From positions 223,180-287,179 of the forward strand of contig NZ_JACHGN010000017.1 in NCBI RefSeq assembly GCF_014202315.1: DNA of 64,000 nucleotides, in the 5' to 3' direction. Made by a program: the position numbers and the translations under genes. The notes under the pieces were generated by a model. The model was given only the letters and a program-made list of their open reading frames with translations. It did not search any database and had not been told where the DNA came from. Positions 1 through 7,757 of the stretch are shown in pieces; the stretch's first letter is position 1, and the number at the start of each line of letters is the position of its first letter. The stretch comes from Thermocatellispora tengchongensis. Its GTDB lineage: Bacteria > Actinomycetota > Actinomycetes > Streptosporangiales > Streptosporangiaceae.

Positions 1-1
1 C

Positions 2-394
2 TGGCAGTGGGCCGGCTACAACATGATCGTGCTGTACGCGGCCCTCCAAGGCGTGCCGCGTGAGGTGTACGAGTCGGCCCGGATCGACGGCGCCGGACCG
101 GTGCAGATCGCCTTGCGGATCAAGACCCCGATGATCTCGTCGGCGATCGTCCTGGTCACGATCTTCACGATCATCGGCACGCTGCAGTTCTTCACCGAGC
201 CGCTGATCCTCCAGCCGCTCAACCCCGGCGCGATCACCAACAGCTACACACCCAACGTGTACGCCTACCAGCAGGCGTTCTCCTACCAGCAGTACAACTA
301 CTCGGCGGCGATCTCGTTCCTGCTCGGCGCGGTCGTCTTCGTCGGGTCCTACATCTTCCTGTTCGCCACGAGACGAAGGAGCGCACTGCGGTGA
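2..394 (+). CDS. Sugar ABC transporter permease (MalF/UgpA type), 5' end cut by window edge
   Basis: Inner-membrane permease of a carbohydrate importer of the CUT1 (binding-protein-dependent) class; the missing N-terminus lies left of the window. The cytoplasmic EAA loop that docks on the ATPase is visible as EVYESARIDGAGPVQIALRI, followed by two hydrophobic segments (SSAIVLVTIFTIIGTLQFF and AAISFLLGAVVFVGSYIFLF) and a basic C-terminus, as expected for MalF-like proteins. Its stop overlaps the GTG start of the next permease (GTGA), so the two are translationally coupled. With the arabinofuranosidase downstream, uptake of arabinose-containing oligosaccharides is the likely role (inference). 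The binding protein is presumably upstream. Confidence 0.9.
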   Translation, partial: WQWAGYNMIVLYAALQGVPREVYESARIDGAGPVQIALRIKTPMISSAIVLVTIFTIIGTLQFFTEPLILQPLNPGAITNSYTPNVYAYQQAFSYQQYNYSAAISFLLGAVVFVGSYIFLFATRRRSALR

Positions 395-1308
395 GCACGG
401 TGACACACGGCAGTGCCGGCACGCACGCCACGTCAGCCGCAGCGGCACCGCACCGGCCGCGCCGATTCGCCGGTGGCCGGATCGCCTCGCACGCGGTGAT
501 GGCGGTCATGGCAATGTACTTCCTGCTGCCGTTCTGGTGGCTGCTCGTGGCGGCGACCAAGGACAACGACGGGTTGTTCGCTTCACAGCCGTTGTGGTTC
601 AGCGGCGACTTCAACCTGTTCGACAACCTGTCGCTGCTGTCCAGCCAGGATGGCGGCGTGTACCTCAAGTGGCTGCGCAACTCGGCGCTGTACGCGGTGG
701 TCAGCGGCGTCGGCGCGACGGCGATCGCGGCCCTGGCCGGGTACGCGTTCGCCAAACTGCGCTTCCCCGGCCGCAACGCCCTGTTCGCGACCCTGCTCGG
801 CCTCATCATGGTGCCGGCGACCGCGCTGGTCCTGCCGACGTACCTGCTGATGAGCGAAGCCGGGCTCGCCGACACGGTCTGGGCGGTCATCCTGCCCTCT
901 CTGCTCAACCCCTTCGGGGTCTACCTGCTGCGCGTCTACACGCACGACTCCGTGCCGGACGAGATGCTGGAAGCGGCCCGGATCGACGGCGCCGGCGAAC
1001 TCCGGGTCTTCACCAAGGTGGCACTGCCGACGATGCGGCCGGCGCTGGTCACCGTGCTGCTGTTCACCATGGTGGCCACCTGGAACAACTTCTTCCTGCC
1101 TCTGGTGATGCTCAGCGACCACGAACTGTTCCCGCTCACCGTCGGCCTGCGCACGTGGTACATGTCGGCCACCATCGGCAACGGCGGACCGGCCCTGTTC
1201 AACGTCATCGTCGTGGGCGCGCTGGTCGCGATCGTGCCGCTGATCATCGCGTTCCTCATGCTGCAGCGGTACTGGCGCGGTGGCCTGACGATGGGCGCCC
1301 TCAAATGA
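391..1308 (+). CDS. Sugar ABC transporter permease (MalG type)
   Basis: Second permease of the CUT1 sugar importer, 305 residues, the normal size for MalG-like proteins. It starts at a GTG that overlaps the stop of the preceding permease. Six hydrophobic segments are visible; the ATPase-docking EAA motif is EMLEAARIDGAGELRVFTKV near residue 190-210, and the C-terminus (RYWRGGLTMGALK) is the typical MalG ending. No ATPase gene follows; in actinomycetes these importers usually share a genome-wide ATPase such as MsiK, which would explain its absence (established pattern, not shown here). The substrate is inferred from the neighbouring GH51 enzyme. Confidence 0.93.
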   Translation: MSTVTHGSAGTHATSAAAAPHRPRRFAGGRIASHAVMAVMAMYFLLPFWWLLVAATKDNDGLFASQPLWFSGDFNLFDNLSLLSSQDGGVYLKWLRNSALYAVVSGVGATAIAALAGYAFAKLRFPGRNALFATLLGLIMVPATALVLPTYLLMSEAGLADTVWAVILPSLLNPFGVYLLRVYTHDSVPDEMLEAARIDGAGELRVFTKVALPTMRPALVTVLLFTMVATWNNFFLPLVMLSDHELFPLTVGLRTWYMSATIGNGGPALFNVIVVGALVAIVPLIIAFLMLQRYWRGGLTMGALK

Positions 1309-1355
1309 CAGCCGTTCATCCATCCACGGCATCAGGCCGGCCCCGAAGGGAAACC

Positions 1356-2873
1356 ATGCTCCTCGCATCCGTCGTCCTCGACCCGGCCTCGGTCGTGGCC
1401 CCGGTCAACCGCCGCACGTTCGGCTCCTTCGTCGAGCACATGGGACGGTGCGTCTACACCGGAATCTACGAGCCGGATCACCCCCTGGCGGACGAGGACG
1501 GGTTCCGCACCGACGTCCTCGCGCTCACCCGCGAGCTGGGCGTCACGTTGGTGCGTTATCCGGGCGGCAACTTCGTCTCCGGATACCGGTGGGAGGACGG
1601 CATCGGCCCGCGCGAGCAGCGGCCCCGCCGCCGCGACCTGGCCTGGCACTCCGTCGAGACCAACGAGGTCGGCATCGACGAGTTCGCCCGGTGGGCAGGC
1701 AAGGCCGAGGTCGAGATCATGTACGCGGTGAACCTCGGCACCCGGGGCGTGCAGGAGGCCCTGGACGTGCACGAGTACGTCAACCACCCCGAGGGCACCA
1801 CACTCTCCGACCTGCGCCGGGCCAACGGGGCCGCCAAGCCGTACGGCATCACGCTGTGGTGCCTCGGCAACGAACTCGACGGTCCCTGGCAGACCGGGCA
1901 CAAGACGGCCCACGAGTACGGGCTGCTCGCCGCCGCCACCGCCCGCGCGCTGCGCTCCGCCGAGCCCGGCCTGGAACTGGTGGCCTGCGGCAGCTCCAGC
2001 TCCAGCATGCCCACGTTCGGCACGTGGGAGGCCACCGTGCTCGAACACGCCTACGACCTCGTGGACTACGTCTCCTGCCACGCCTACTACGAGGAGCTGG
2101 ACGGCGACCTCGGCTCCTTTCTGGCCAGCGCGGTGGACATGGACCACTTCGTCGACAGCATCGTCGCCACCGCCGACAGCGTGGGCGCCCGCCTGCGCAG
2201 CAAGAAGAAGATCAACCTCTCCTTCGACGAGTGGAACGTCTGGTACCTGTCCCGCTTCCAAGGGCAGGAACCACCCGCCGGCTGGGACGTCGCACCGCGA
2301 GTGATCGAGGACGAGTACAACGTCGCCGACGCGGTCGTGGTCGGCAACCTGCTCATCTCCCTGCTGCGCCACAGCGATCGCGTCACCGCCGCCTGCCAGG
2401 CCCAGCTCGTCAACGTGATCGCGCCGATCCGCACCGAGCCCGGCGGGCCGGCCTGGCGGCAGACCATCTTCCACCCGTTCGCCAAGACCGCCGCCCTCGC
2501 CCGCGGCAGCGTGCTGCGCACCCGGCTCACCTCACCCACGTACGTCACCGCTCGGCACGGTGAGGTGCCCGTCGTCGACGCCGTCGCCACCCACGACGCC
2601 GAGACCGGCGACGTGGTGATCTTCGCCGTCAACCGCGACCAGACCGACCCCGTGGAGCTGACCGTGGACCTCCGCCTGTTCGTCGAGAAACCGCGCCTCG
2701 CGGAGGCGTGGACACTGACCGACGACGACCTGCGCGCGACCAACACCGCCGAGCACCCCGACCGGGTCACGCTCCGCCCCACCGAGCGGGTGTCCTTCGA
2801 CGGTGAGACGCTCACCGTCGTGCTGCCCCGCGTGTCGTGGAACGCGATCCGCCTGCGGCCTGCGGGAGAGTAG
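1356..2873 (+). CDS. Alpha-L-arabinofuranosidase, GH51
   Basis: Intracellular retaining exo-enzyme that removes terminal alpha-L-arabinofuranosyl groups from arabinan or arabinoxylan oligosaccharides. The protein has 505 residues, the usual GH51 length. The acid/base is Glu173 in the CLGNELDGPW motif and the nucleophile is Glu292 in SFDEWNVWY; the (beta/alpha)8 core begins with the conserved NRRTFGSFVEHMGRCVYTGI and the C-terminal beta-domain ends with VSWNAIRL. There is no signal peptide, so the substrate must be imported, consistent with the two permease genes immediately upstream. The ATG at 1356 is chosen because GAAGGGA precedes it and the conserved N-terminus begins there; the frame is open much further upstream but that part overlaps the permease. 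Confidence 0.95.
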   Translation: MLLASVVLDPASVVAPVNRRTFGSFVEHMGRCVYTGIYEPDHPLADEDGFRTDVLALTRELGVTLVRYPGGNFVSGYRWEDGIGPREQRPRRRDLAWHSVETNEVGIDEFARWAGKAEVEIMYAVNLGTRGVQEALDVHEYVNHPEGTTLSDLRRANGAAKPYGITLWCLGNELDGPWQTGHKTAHEYGLLAAATARALRSAEPGLELVACGSSSSSMPTFGTWEATVLEHAYDLVDYVSCHAYYEELDGDLGSFLASAVDMDHFVDSIVATADSVGARLRSKKKINLSFDEWNVWYLSRFQGQEPPAGWDVAPRVIEDEYNVADAVVVGNLLISLLRHSDRVTAACQAQLVNVIAPIRTEPGGPAWRQTIFHPFAKTAALARGSVLRTRLTSPTYVTARHGEVPVVDAVATHDAETGDVVIFAVNRDQTDPVELTVDLRLFVEKPRLAEAWTLTDDDLRATNTAEHPDRVTLRPTERVSFDGETLTVVLPRVSWNAIRLRPAGE

Positions 2874-2918
2874 GTGATGAGCCGTGGATGAGGTCGCGCC
2901 TGGCGTGGGGAGGATGGA

Positions 2919-3722
2919 TCACGCCTTGCGGGCGACCCCGCCCATGGCGGCCTCCTGGTCCTCCGGCACCCTGCCGACCTTCACCGGGTCCGGCCGCCAC
3001 CTCGACGTCACCACCACGCCGGGTTCGACCAGATCCAGCCCGTCGAAGAAGCCCGCCAACTGCTCGGGAGACCGCACATGGTAGGTGTTCGCCGACCTGG
3101 CGTTGTACGCCTCGATCGCCGCGTTCAAGGCCGGATTGGTGTCGACACCGTCGCTGAGCGCCAGATAACTCCCCGGCGGCAGAGCCGCCATCAGCCGGTC
3201 GATCAGCCCCTTGGGGTCCTCCTCGTCGGAGATCTGCCCCATGATGCCCAGCATCATCAGCGCGATCGGCTGGTCGAAGTCCAGACTGGACGCCGCGCCG
3301 CGCAGGATCACCTCAGGCTCGCGCACATCGGCCTCGATGTAGTCGGTGACCCCTTCCGGGGCGCTGACCAGCAGAGCCTGGGCGTGGACCAGTACGAGCG
3401 GGTCGTTGTCGACGTAGACGATCCGCGATTCCGGTGCGATCCGCTGCGCGACCTCGTGGGTGTTGTCGGCGGTCGGCAGCCCGGTGCCGATGTCCAGGAA
3501 CTGGCGGATGCCGGCCTCGGCGGCCAGGAAGCGGACGGCACGTTTGAGGAAGTGCCGCTGCAACCGGGCTACCCGCGCGAAGTCGGGGAACATCCGCAAG
3601 ATCAGGTCGCCGGCCTCTCTGTCGGCGGGATAGTTGTCCTTGCCGCCCAGGATGTAGTTCCACACCCGCGCGGAGTGCGCGATGTCGGTCTGAAGTCTGC
3701 TGGATGGCACGTCATCGCTCAT
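2919..3722 (-). CDS. SAM-dependent methyltransferase, SAV2177/DUF574 family
   Basis: A 267-residue member of a family abundant in actinomycetes, presumed SAM-dependent methyltransferases with unknown substrates. Recognisable features are the N-terminal signature HSARVWNYILGGKDNYPADR, the SAM-binding strand FLDIGTGLPTADNTHEVA, the acidic end of the second strand RIVYVDNDPLVLVHAQALL, and the later ALMMLGIMGQI segment. It stands alone, convergent with the arabinofuranosidase gene. These proteins are often found next to regulators or secondary-metabolism genes; no partner is apparent here. Confidence 0.9.
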   Translation of the reverse strand: MSDDVPSSRLQTDIAHSARVWNYILGGKDNYPADREAGDLILRMFPDFARVARLQRHFLKRAVRFLAAEAGIRQFLDIGTGLPTADNTHEVAQRIAPESRIVYVDNDPLVLVHAQALLVSAPEGVTDYIEADVREPEVILRGAASSLDFDQPIALMMLGIMGQISDEEDPKGLIDRLMAALPPGSYLALSDGVDTNPALNAAIEAYNARSANTYHVRSPEQLAGFFDGLDLVEPGVVVTSRWRPDPVKVGRVPEDQEAAMGGVARKA

Positions 3723-3784
3723 CGGGGGTCTACTCCATCAAGTGACGCGATCGGGAGGCGACAAGCCTAGCGCCGGTAGCACCC

Positions 3785-4480
3785 TCAAGATCCATATGGA
3801 CGGCCGTACGTCCCCGTGCCTCGATCAACACCGTCCTCGGGCGGATGGCCGTCGGGTTTCCCGCGGAACGCGTCGGCGAGAGGGCCGTCGCCGATGACGG
3901 TCAGCGTGCCCGCGTCGTACGCCTCCGCCGGCGTGATCGCGCCCTGGACGAGGGCGCGGCAGGTCTCGCTGCTCATCGTCAGCCGAAGGTCGGGATCGTC
4001 GGCCGCCCCGTCACCATAGGACGGGCCGCCAAGGTGGACGTGGAAGACGCCCTCGTCCAGCCTGATCTCCACCACTCCGTCAAGGTCCGGCGCGCACTCC
4101 CGCAGCCGCTCGATCAGGGGGATGGCGAACCAGTGCGCCCGCACCGCGTCCGTGGGCCGCCGGTCGGCGAGCTCGGACGCGCCCCACGCCGACAGGGCGG
4201 CCAGGACCGGCAGGAGATCCCGGCCGCGGGGCGTGAGCTCGTACACCGTGGCGGCGCCCGGCGGCGGCAGCTTGCGGCGCGTGACCACCCCGTCCTGCTC
4301 CAGCTCCTTGAGCCGGGCGGCGAGCATGTCGGTGCTGATCCCCGGCAGGTCGGCGTGCAGGTCGGTGTAGCGCCGGCGGCCGGCCAGCAGCTCGCGCACG
4401 ATGAGCAGGGCCCATCGGTCGCCGATGACGTCCAGAGCGCGCGCCGCCGCGCAGAAGTGGTCGTAGCTCCGCCGTGCCAT
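3785..4480 (-). CDS. HxlR-family transcriptional regulator with C-terminal SCP2-like domain
   Basis: Residues 1-100 form a winged helix of the HxlR type (CAAARALDVIGDRWALLIVR, then LPGISTDMLAARLKELEQDG and the wing VVTRRKLPPPGAATVYELT). Residues 130-215 resemble the small sterol-carrier-like domain that many actinobacterial HxlR proteins carry and that may bind a hydrophobic ligand. The gene is transcribed divergently from the aminotransferase gene at 4573, and three copies of CCAAGT/ACTTGG lie in the short interval between them, so it probably represses its own gene and the aminotransferase (inference). The cysteine near the N-terminus is conserved in redox/aldehyde-sensing HxlR proteins. 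Confidence 0.9.
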   Translation of the reverse strand: MARRSYDHFCAAARALDVIGDRWALLIVRELLAGRRRYTDLHADLPGISTDMLAARLKELEQDGVVTRRKLPPPGAATVYELTPRGRDLLPVLAALSAWGASELADRRPTDAVRAHWFAIPLIERLRECAPDLDGVVEIRLDEGVFHVHLGGPSYGDGAADDPDLRLTMSSETCRALVQGAITPAEAYDAGTLTVIGDGPLADAFRGKPDGHPPEDGVDRGTGTYGRPYGS

Positions 4481-4505
4481 GCCGACACCTTAAAGGTTGG
4501 ACTTT

Positions 4506-4532
4506 CCAAGTGGCTACTTGGTAGAACCAAGT
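4506..4532. promoter_or_regulatory. Probable HxlR operator
   Basis: CCAAGT (4506-4511), ACTTGG (4516-4521) and CCAAGT (4527-4532) form a perfect 6-bp inverted repeat with a 4-base spacer plus a third half-site, in the 92-bp gap between divergent genes. It lies just upstream of the regulator's start, a typical autoregulatory position. Confidence 0.6.
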
Positions 4533-4572
4533 GTCCTTTCGGCGAAGCGCGCCCCGCGATGGAGACCAGCAC

Positions 4573-5787
4573 ATGGAGTTTCGGCAGTCCAGCAAACTGA
4601 ACGGCGTCTGCTACGAGATCCGCGGGCCGGTGATCGAGCACGCCAACGCCCTGGAGGAGGCGGGGCACAGCGTGCTGCGGCTCAACACCGGGAACCCGGC
4701 GCTGTTCGGGTTCCAGGCGCCCGACGAGATCCTCCAGGACATGATCCGGAACCTGCCGCGCGCCCACGGCTACACCGACTCGCGCGGCATCCTGCCCGCC
4801 CGCCGCGCCGTCGCCCAGTACTACGAGCAGCGCGGCATCGAGCGGGTCGGAGTGGACGACGTCTACCTCGGCAACGGCGTCTCCGAACTCGTCACGATGG
4901 CCGTGCAGGCGCTGGTGGACGACGGCGACGAGATCCTGATCCCGTCACCGGACTTCCCGCTGTGGACGGCCGTCACCAAGCTGGCGGGCGGCAAGGCGGT
5001 GCACTACAGGTGCGATGAGTCCGCCGACTGGTACCCCGACCTCGACGACATGGCCGCCAAGGTCACCGGCCGCACCAAAGGCGTCGTCATCATCAACCCG
5101 AACAACCCCACCGGCGCCGTCTACCCCCGCGAACTGCTGGAGGGCATTCTCGACCTGGCGCGGCGGCACGGGCTGATGGTCTTCGCCGACGAGGTGTACG
5201 ACAAGATCCTGTACGACGACGCGGTGCACCATCACGTCGCGGCCCTCGCCCCCGACCTGGTCTGCCTGACCTTCTCCGGGCTGTCCAAGTCGTACCGCGT
5301 GGCCGGTTTCCGCGCCGGCTGGCTGGCCGTCACCGGTCCCCGGCAACACGCGGAGAACTACCTCGAAGGCCTGACCATGCTCGCCTCGATGCGCTTGTGC
5401 GCCAACGCCCCCGGCCAGCACGCCATCCAGGCCGCCCTTGGCGGCCGGCAGTCCATCGAGGACCTGGTGCTGCCCGGCGGACGTCTGGAGGAGCAGCGTA
5501 CGCGCGCCTGGGAGCGGCTCAACGAGATTCCGGGGGTCTCCTGCGTCAAGCCCAGAGGGGCGGTGTACGCGTTCCCCCGGCTGGACCCGGCCGTGCACAA
5601 GATCGTCGACGACGAGCGGTTCGTGCTGGACCTGCTGCTGCGCGAGAAGATCCAGGTCGTGCAGGGCACCGGCTTCAACTGGCCGTACCCCGACCACTTC
5701 CGCATCCTGACCCTGCCCTACGCCGACGAGCTCGACGCCGCGATCAGCCGCATCGGCCGCTTCCTCGACGGATACCGGCAGGTGTGA
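4573..5787 (+). CDS. Pyridoxal-phosphate aminotransferase, class I/II (AlaA-like)
   Basis: 404-residue fold-type I aminotransferase, probably transferring amino groups between alanine or aromatic/aliphatic amino acids and 2-oxo acids. The N-terminus MEFRQSSKLNGVCYEIRGPV and the motifs NPNNPTGAVY (substrate/PLP contact), FADEVYDKILYD (Asp and Tyr to PLP) and SGLSKSYRVAGFRAGW, with the Schiff-base lysine at about residue 239, closely resemble the AlaA alanine aminotransferase group. The ATG at 4573 has GGAG eight bases upstream; an in-frame GTG at 4531 lies inside the putative operator and is less likely. Control by the divergent HxlR protein is suggested by the arrangement. Confidence 0.93.
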   Translation: MEFRQSSKLNGVCYEIRGPVIEHANALEEAGHSVLRLNTGNPALFGFQAPDEILQDMIRNLPRAHGYTDSRGILPARRAVAQYYEQRGIERVGVDDVYLGNGVSELVTMAVQALVDDGDEILIPSPDFPLWTAVTKLAGGKAVHYRCDESADWYPDLDDMAAKVTGRTKGVVIINPNNPTGAVYPRELLEGILDLARRHGLMVFADEVYDKILYDDAVHHHVAALAPDLVCLTFSGLSKSYRVAGFRAGWLAVTGPRQHAENYLEGLTMLASMRLCANAPGQHAIQAALGGRQSIEDLVLPGGRLEEQRTRAWERLNEIPGVSCVKPRGAVYAFPRLDPAVHKIVDDERFVLDLLLREKIQVVQGTGFNWPYPDHFRILTLPYADELDAAISRIGRFLDGYRQV

Positions 5788-5799
5788 GCCCGGCCGGTG

Positions 5800-6217
5800 A
5801 GCCGGTTTCGCGATTTGGAACCACCACACCAGGGTGCCGAACGCCACCACCGCGAGCAGGCGCGGCCACAACCGCTCGCCGCGCCGGCGCCATCCGTTCA
5901 GCACCAGCGCCACGACGAGCGGGACGGAATGGACGGCGATGCTCGCCGGGACGCGGGCCGGGCCGGGCGAGCGCGTCCAGGACGCCGCGGGCGATCTCGG
6001 GGCATTCGAGCGCGGGCTCGGGCCACCGGCTGCCGCGCTGCTCAAGGACGATCGCGTCGCGGTCGCGGCCGAGGGTCATCTGCGACAAGTAGCCGGTGAG
6101 CTGGATCGATCCCGAGCCGGGCCCGCCGCTGGTGTACACGACGGGGTCGGGCTTGCGGTCGGGGGCCGTCGATCGGCGCACCGCGAACCCCACCTTGATC
6201 GTCCTGCTTCCGGGCAC
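5800..6217 (-). pseudogene. Alpha/beta hydrolase (TAP-like) remnant
   Basis: The first part reads like the N-terminal region of a tripeptidyl-aminopeptidase/proline-iminopeptidase type hydrolase: PDPVVYTSGGPGSGS (oxyanion GGPG motif) followed by DAIVLEQRGSRWPEPALECP. After about residue 85 the reading continues in other frames and jumps to a C-terminal hydrophobic segment (RLLAVVAFGTLVWWFQIAKP). The catalytic Ser-Asp-His part is missing, so this is a deleted and frameshifted relic lying 3' of the aminotransferase gene. Confidence 0.65.
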
Positions 6218-6276
6218 GCCGCGCCGTTCGGGGACCAGCAGGAAGCCGCACCGCGTACCGGCGGGGACCTGAACCG

Positions 6277-6565
6277 GGCATACTCACGGACGAGGAGTGG
6301 GAGTTCATCGAGCGCCGCGGCCCTGGTGGCGGCCGGCGCCGAACCCCTCGCCCATGCCGGCTTCGCCGTGGTGTTCATCGCACTGTTCGAATTGGTTCAG
6401 GCGAACGAGGACCTCGCCCAGAAGCTGGGCCCGTACCTGGGCGGGTCAGGTATTGCGCGGCTGTCCGCGAAGCACGTCAGCCGCGCCTACGACAAGCTGT
6501 ACGGCCCCAAGGCCCGCCCCTCCGATCCGTGCGATGAGCCGCAAGGTAGAGCGTCCGCTCTTTGA
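6277..6565 (+). mobile_element. IS5-type transposase N-terminal scrap and adjoining unidentified coding remnant
   Basis: Reading from 6277 gives GILTDEEWEFIERRG, the hallmark N-terminus of IS5/DUF4096 transposases (LTDEEW.LIEP). Within about 15 codons the match ends. A different frame then runs on with a protein-like stretch (AGFAVVFIALFELVQANEDL, then KHVSRAYDKLYGPKARP) to a stop at 6565; I do not recognise it. Neither part is a complete gene. Confidence 0.45.
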
Positions 6566-6699
6566 TCTTGTTGATGCGGCGTTCCGCCTATTGCGCGTCG
6601 CGCGGCAATGGTCAGTGCTGGCGCCGGGGCGAAGCGAGGCGCTCGGTTCCCGACCTGCGGCGTGCGCATTTCAGGGTTACTTGATTGCCCCCTACGGCA

Positions 6700-6790
6700 C
6701 CGCCCACCACCGCTGGAAGGCTGCTGCGCCGCCACCGGCGTCGACATCGACATCCACCCGCTACGCCACGCCCACGCCACCGAGCCGAAG
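6700..6790 (+). mobile_element. Tyrosine recombinase/integrase C-terminal scrap
   Basis: The frame reads TGVDIDIHPLRHAHATE, matching the HxLRH.HAT box II segment that carries the catalytic Arg of phage-type integrases. Only this short part is present; the catalytic Tyr and the rest are lost. It indicates an old integrative element or phage integrase at this place. Confidence 0.5.
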
Positions 6791-6849
6791 CCTCGTCTTG
6801 TTGCGCCGCCGTTGTGGTCTGCCGGCCCATGCGGGGGGACAATCCGTGC

Positions 6850-7200
6850 ATGGCAGATCGGCCGAGCGTCGGACCTGGGTTTGTGATCTTCACCGTCTGC
6901 TGGCTCGCGTTCCAATCGTTCGTCATGTACCAGATCACCACGGCTGTTCAGGAGTCAGGTCCTCTGGCTGTGATGCTGGCCATGTCCGCGTCAGGGATCG
7001 TCCTCGTGCTCGCGTATATCGGCATCGTCCTCGCCGCGGCGGCGGTCATGGGGAAAGCCGGACGCGAGCGGAAACGGTACTTATCTGCAATAACCTCGGT
7101 GCCGTCCTGGGAGAACATCCCGCCCGCGGCGAGGGCGACTCGTTCTAAGGCTGCGGGGATCGGAGTCCGTCACATAGCGAAAGCTCTGTGGCGGTTGTAA
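6850..7200 (+). CDS. Small membrane protein of unknown function
   Basis: A 116-residue protein starting at ATG 6850 with a GGGGGA ribosome-binding site. It has two clear membrane segments (FVIFTVCWLAFQSFVMYQI, then a long MLAMSASGIVLVLAYIGIVL stretch) followed by a basic cytoplasmic tail. I do not recognise a family. It sits between an integrase scrap and a transposase scrap, so it may itself be truncated at the 3' end or be cargo of a lost mobile element. Confidence 0.5.
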   Translation: MADRPSVGPGFVIFTVCWLAFQSFVMYQITTAVQESGPLAVMLAMSASGIVLVLAYIGIVLAAAAVMGKAGRERKRYLSAITSVPSWENIPPAARATRSKAAGIGVRHIAKALWRL

Positions 7201-7237
7201 CGGATCGTCTCCGTGGTGAAGTGACAGGGGGCATCCA

Positions 7238-7350
7238 GTGGACACAACCGCCGCGGCCGAGGCGTTCAACGCCACGCTCAAGCGCGAGACTCTGCAGGGC
7301 GCCCGGCACTGGCCTACCGCCCACGCCGCCGCCATCGGCACTTGGGAGAA
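7238..7350 (+). mobile_element. IS3-family transposase (OrfB) C-terminal fragment
   Basis: AEAFNATLKRETLQGARHWP is the characteristic stretch following the last catalytic Glu of IS3-type integrase-fold transposases (A.AFNATLKRE). The match stops after about 35 codons. No inverted terminal repeats were noticed around it. Confidence 0.6.
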
Positions 7351-7382
7351 ACGCTGCTCCAGGGGGCGCGCCCAGGGGGCGT

Positions 7383-7757
7383 CGTCGGGGCGGAGTGTCG
7401 ATCATGCGGGACTCGAACGAGATCTGCCGGAAACCATCGATCCGGTTGCGGTGAGCGCGGCGCGAGCTTGCCGGGATGGTCCTGGTCCAGGCGATCGCGG
7501 CCTCGAAGGCGTCCACCAACTCGCTGGTCACCTCGGCAACCATGCCGCCGTGCCAGGCCGGCAGAACGGCCACGCACTCGCCGAGGACCGTCTCCACCCA
7601 GCCGGCCGTCCAGCCGAGCCGTAGTCCGGCCTGCCCGGCCGTGGTGAAGCCGTCGGGGTCGCGAGCTCGGACGGCGTCGGCCGGGCCCGTCAGATGCCTG
7701 ATCCCGGCCGGCTCCAGGTCCAGCCGCCAACGGCCGGTCCCGATCGCGAAGACGCGT
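7383..7757 (-). pseudogene. Unidentified coding remnant downstream of the CPBP-hydrolase gene
   Basis: On the minus strand, directly after the stop of the 7758-9626 gene, one frame stays open and has protein-like composition (RVFAIGTGRWRLDLEPAGIR, then GWVETVLGECVAVLPAWHGG and VTSELVDAFEAAIAWTRTIP). There is no convincing start codon at its beginning, and it runs into the IS3 scrap at its end. I do not recognise the family; it is probably the middle of a deleted gene. Confidence 0.35.

Noticed and set aside
537..1355. Long in-frame upstream extension of the arabinofuranosidase frame
   Set aside because: It overlaps the MalG-type permease gene in another frame and shows Arg/Gly/Pro-rich shadow composition; the conserved GH51 N-terminus begins at 1356.
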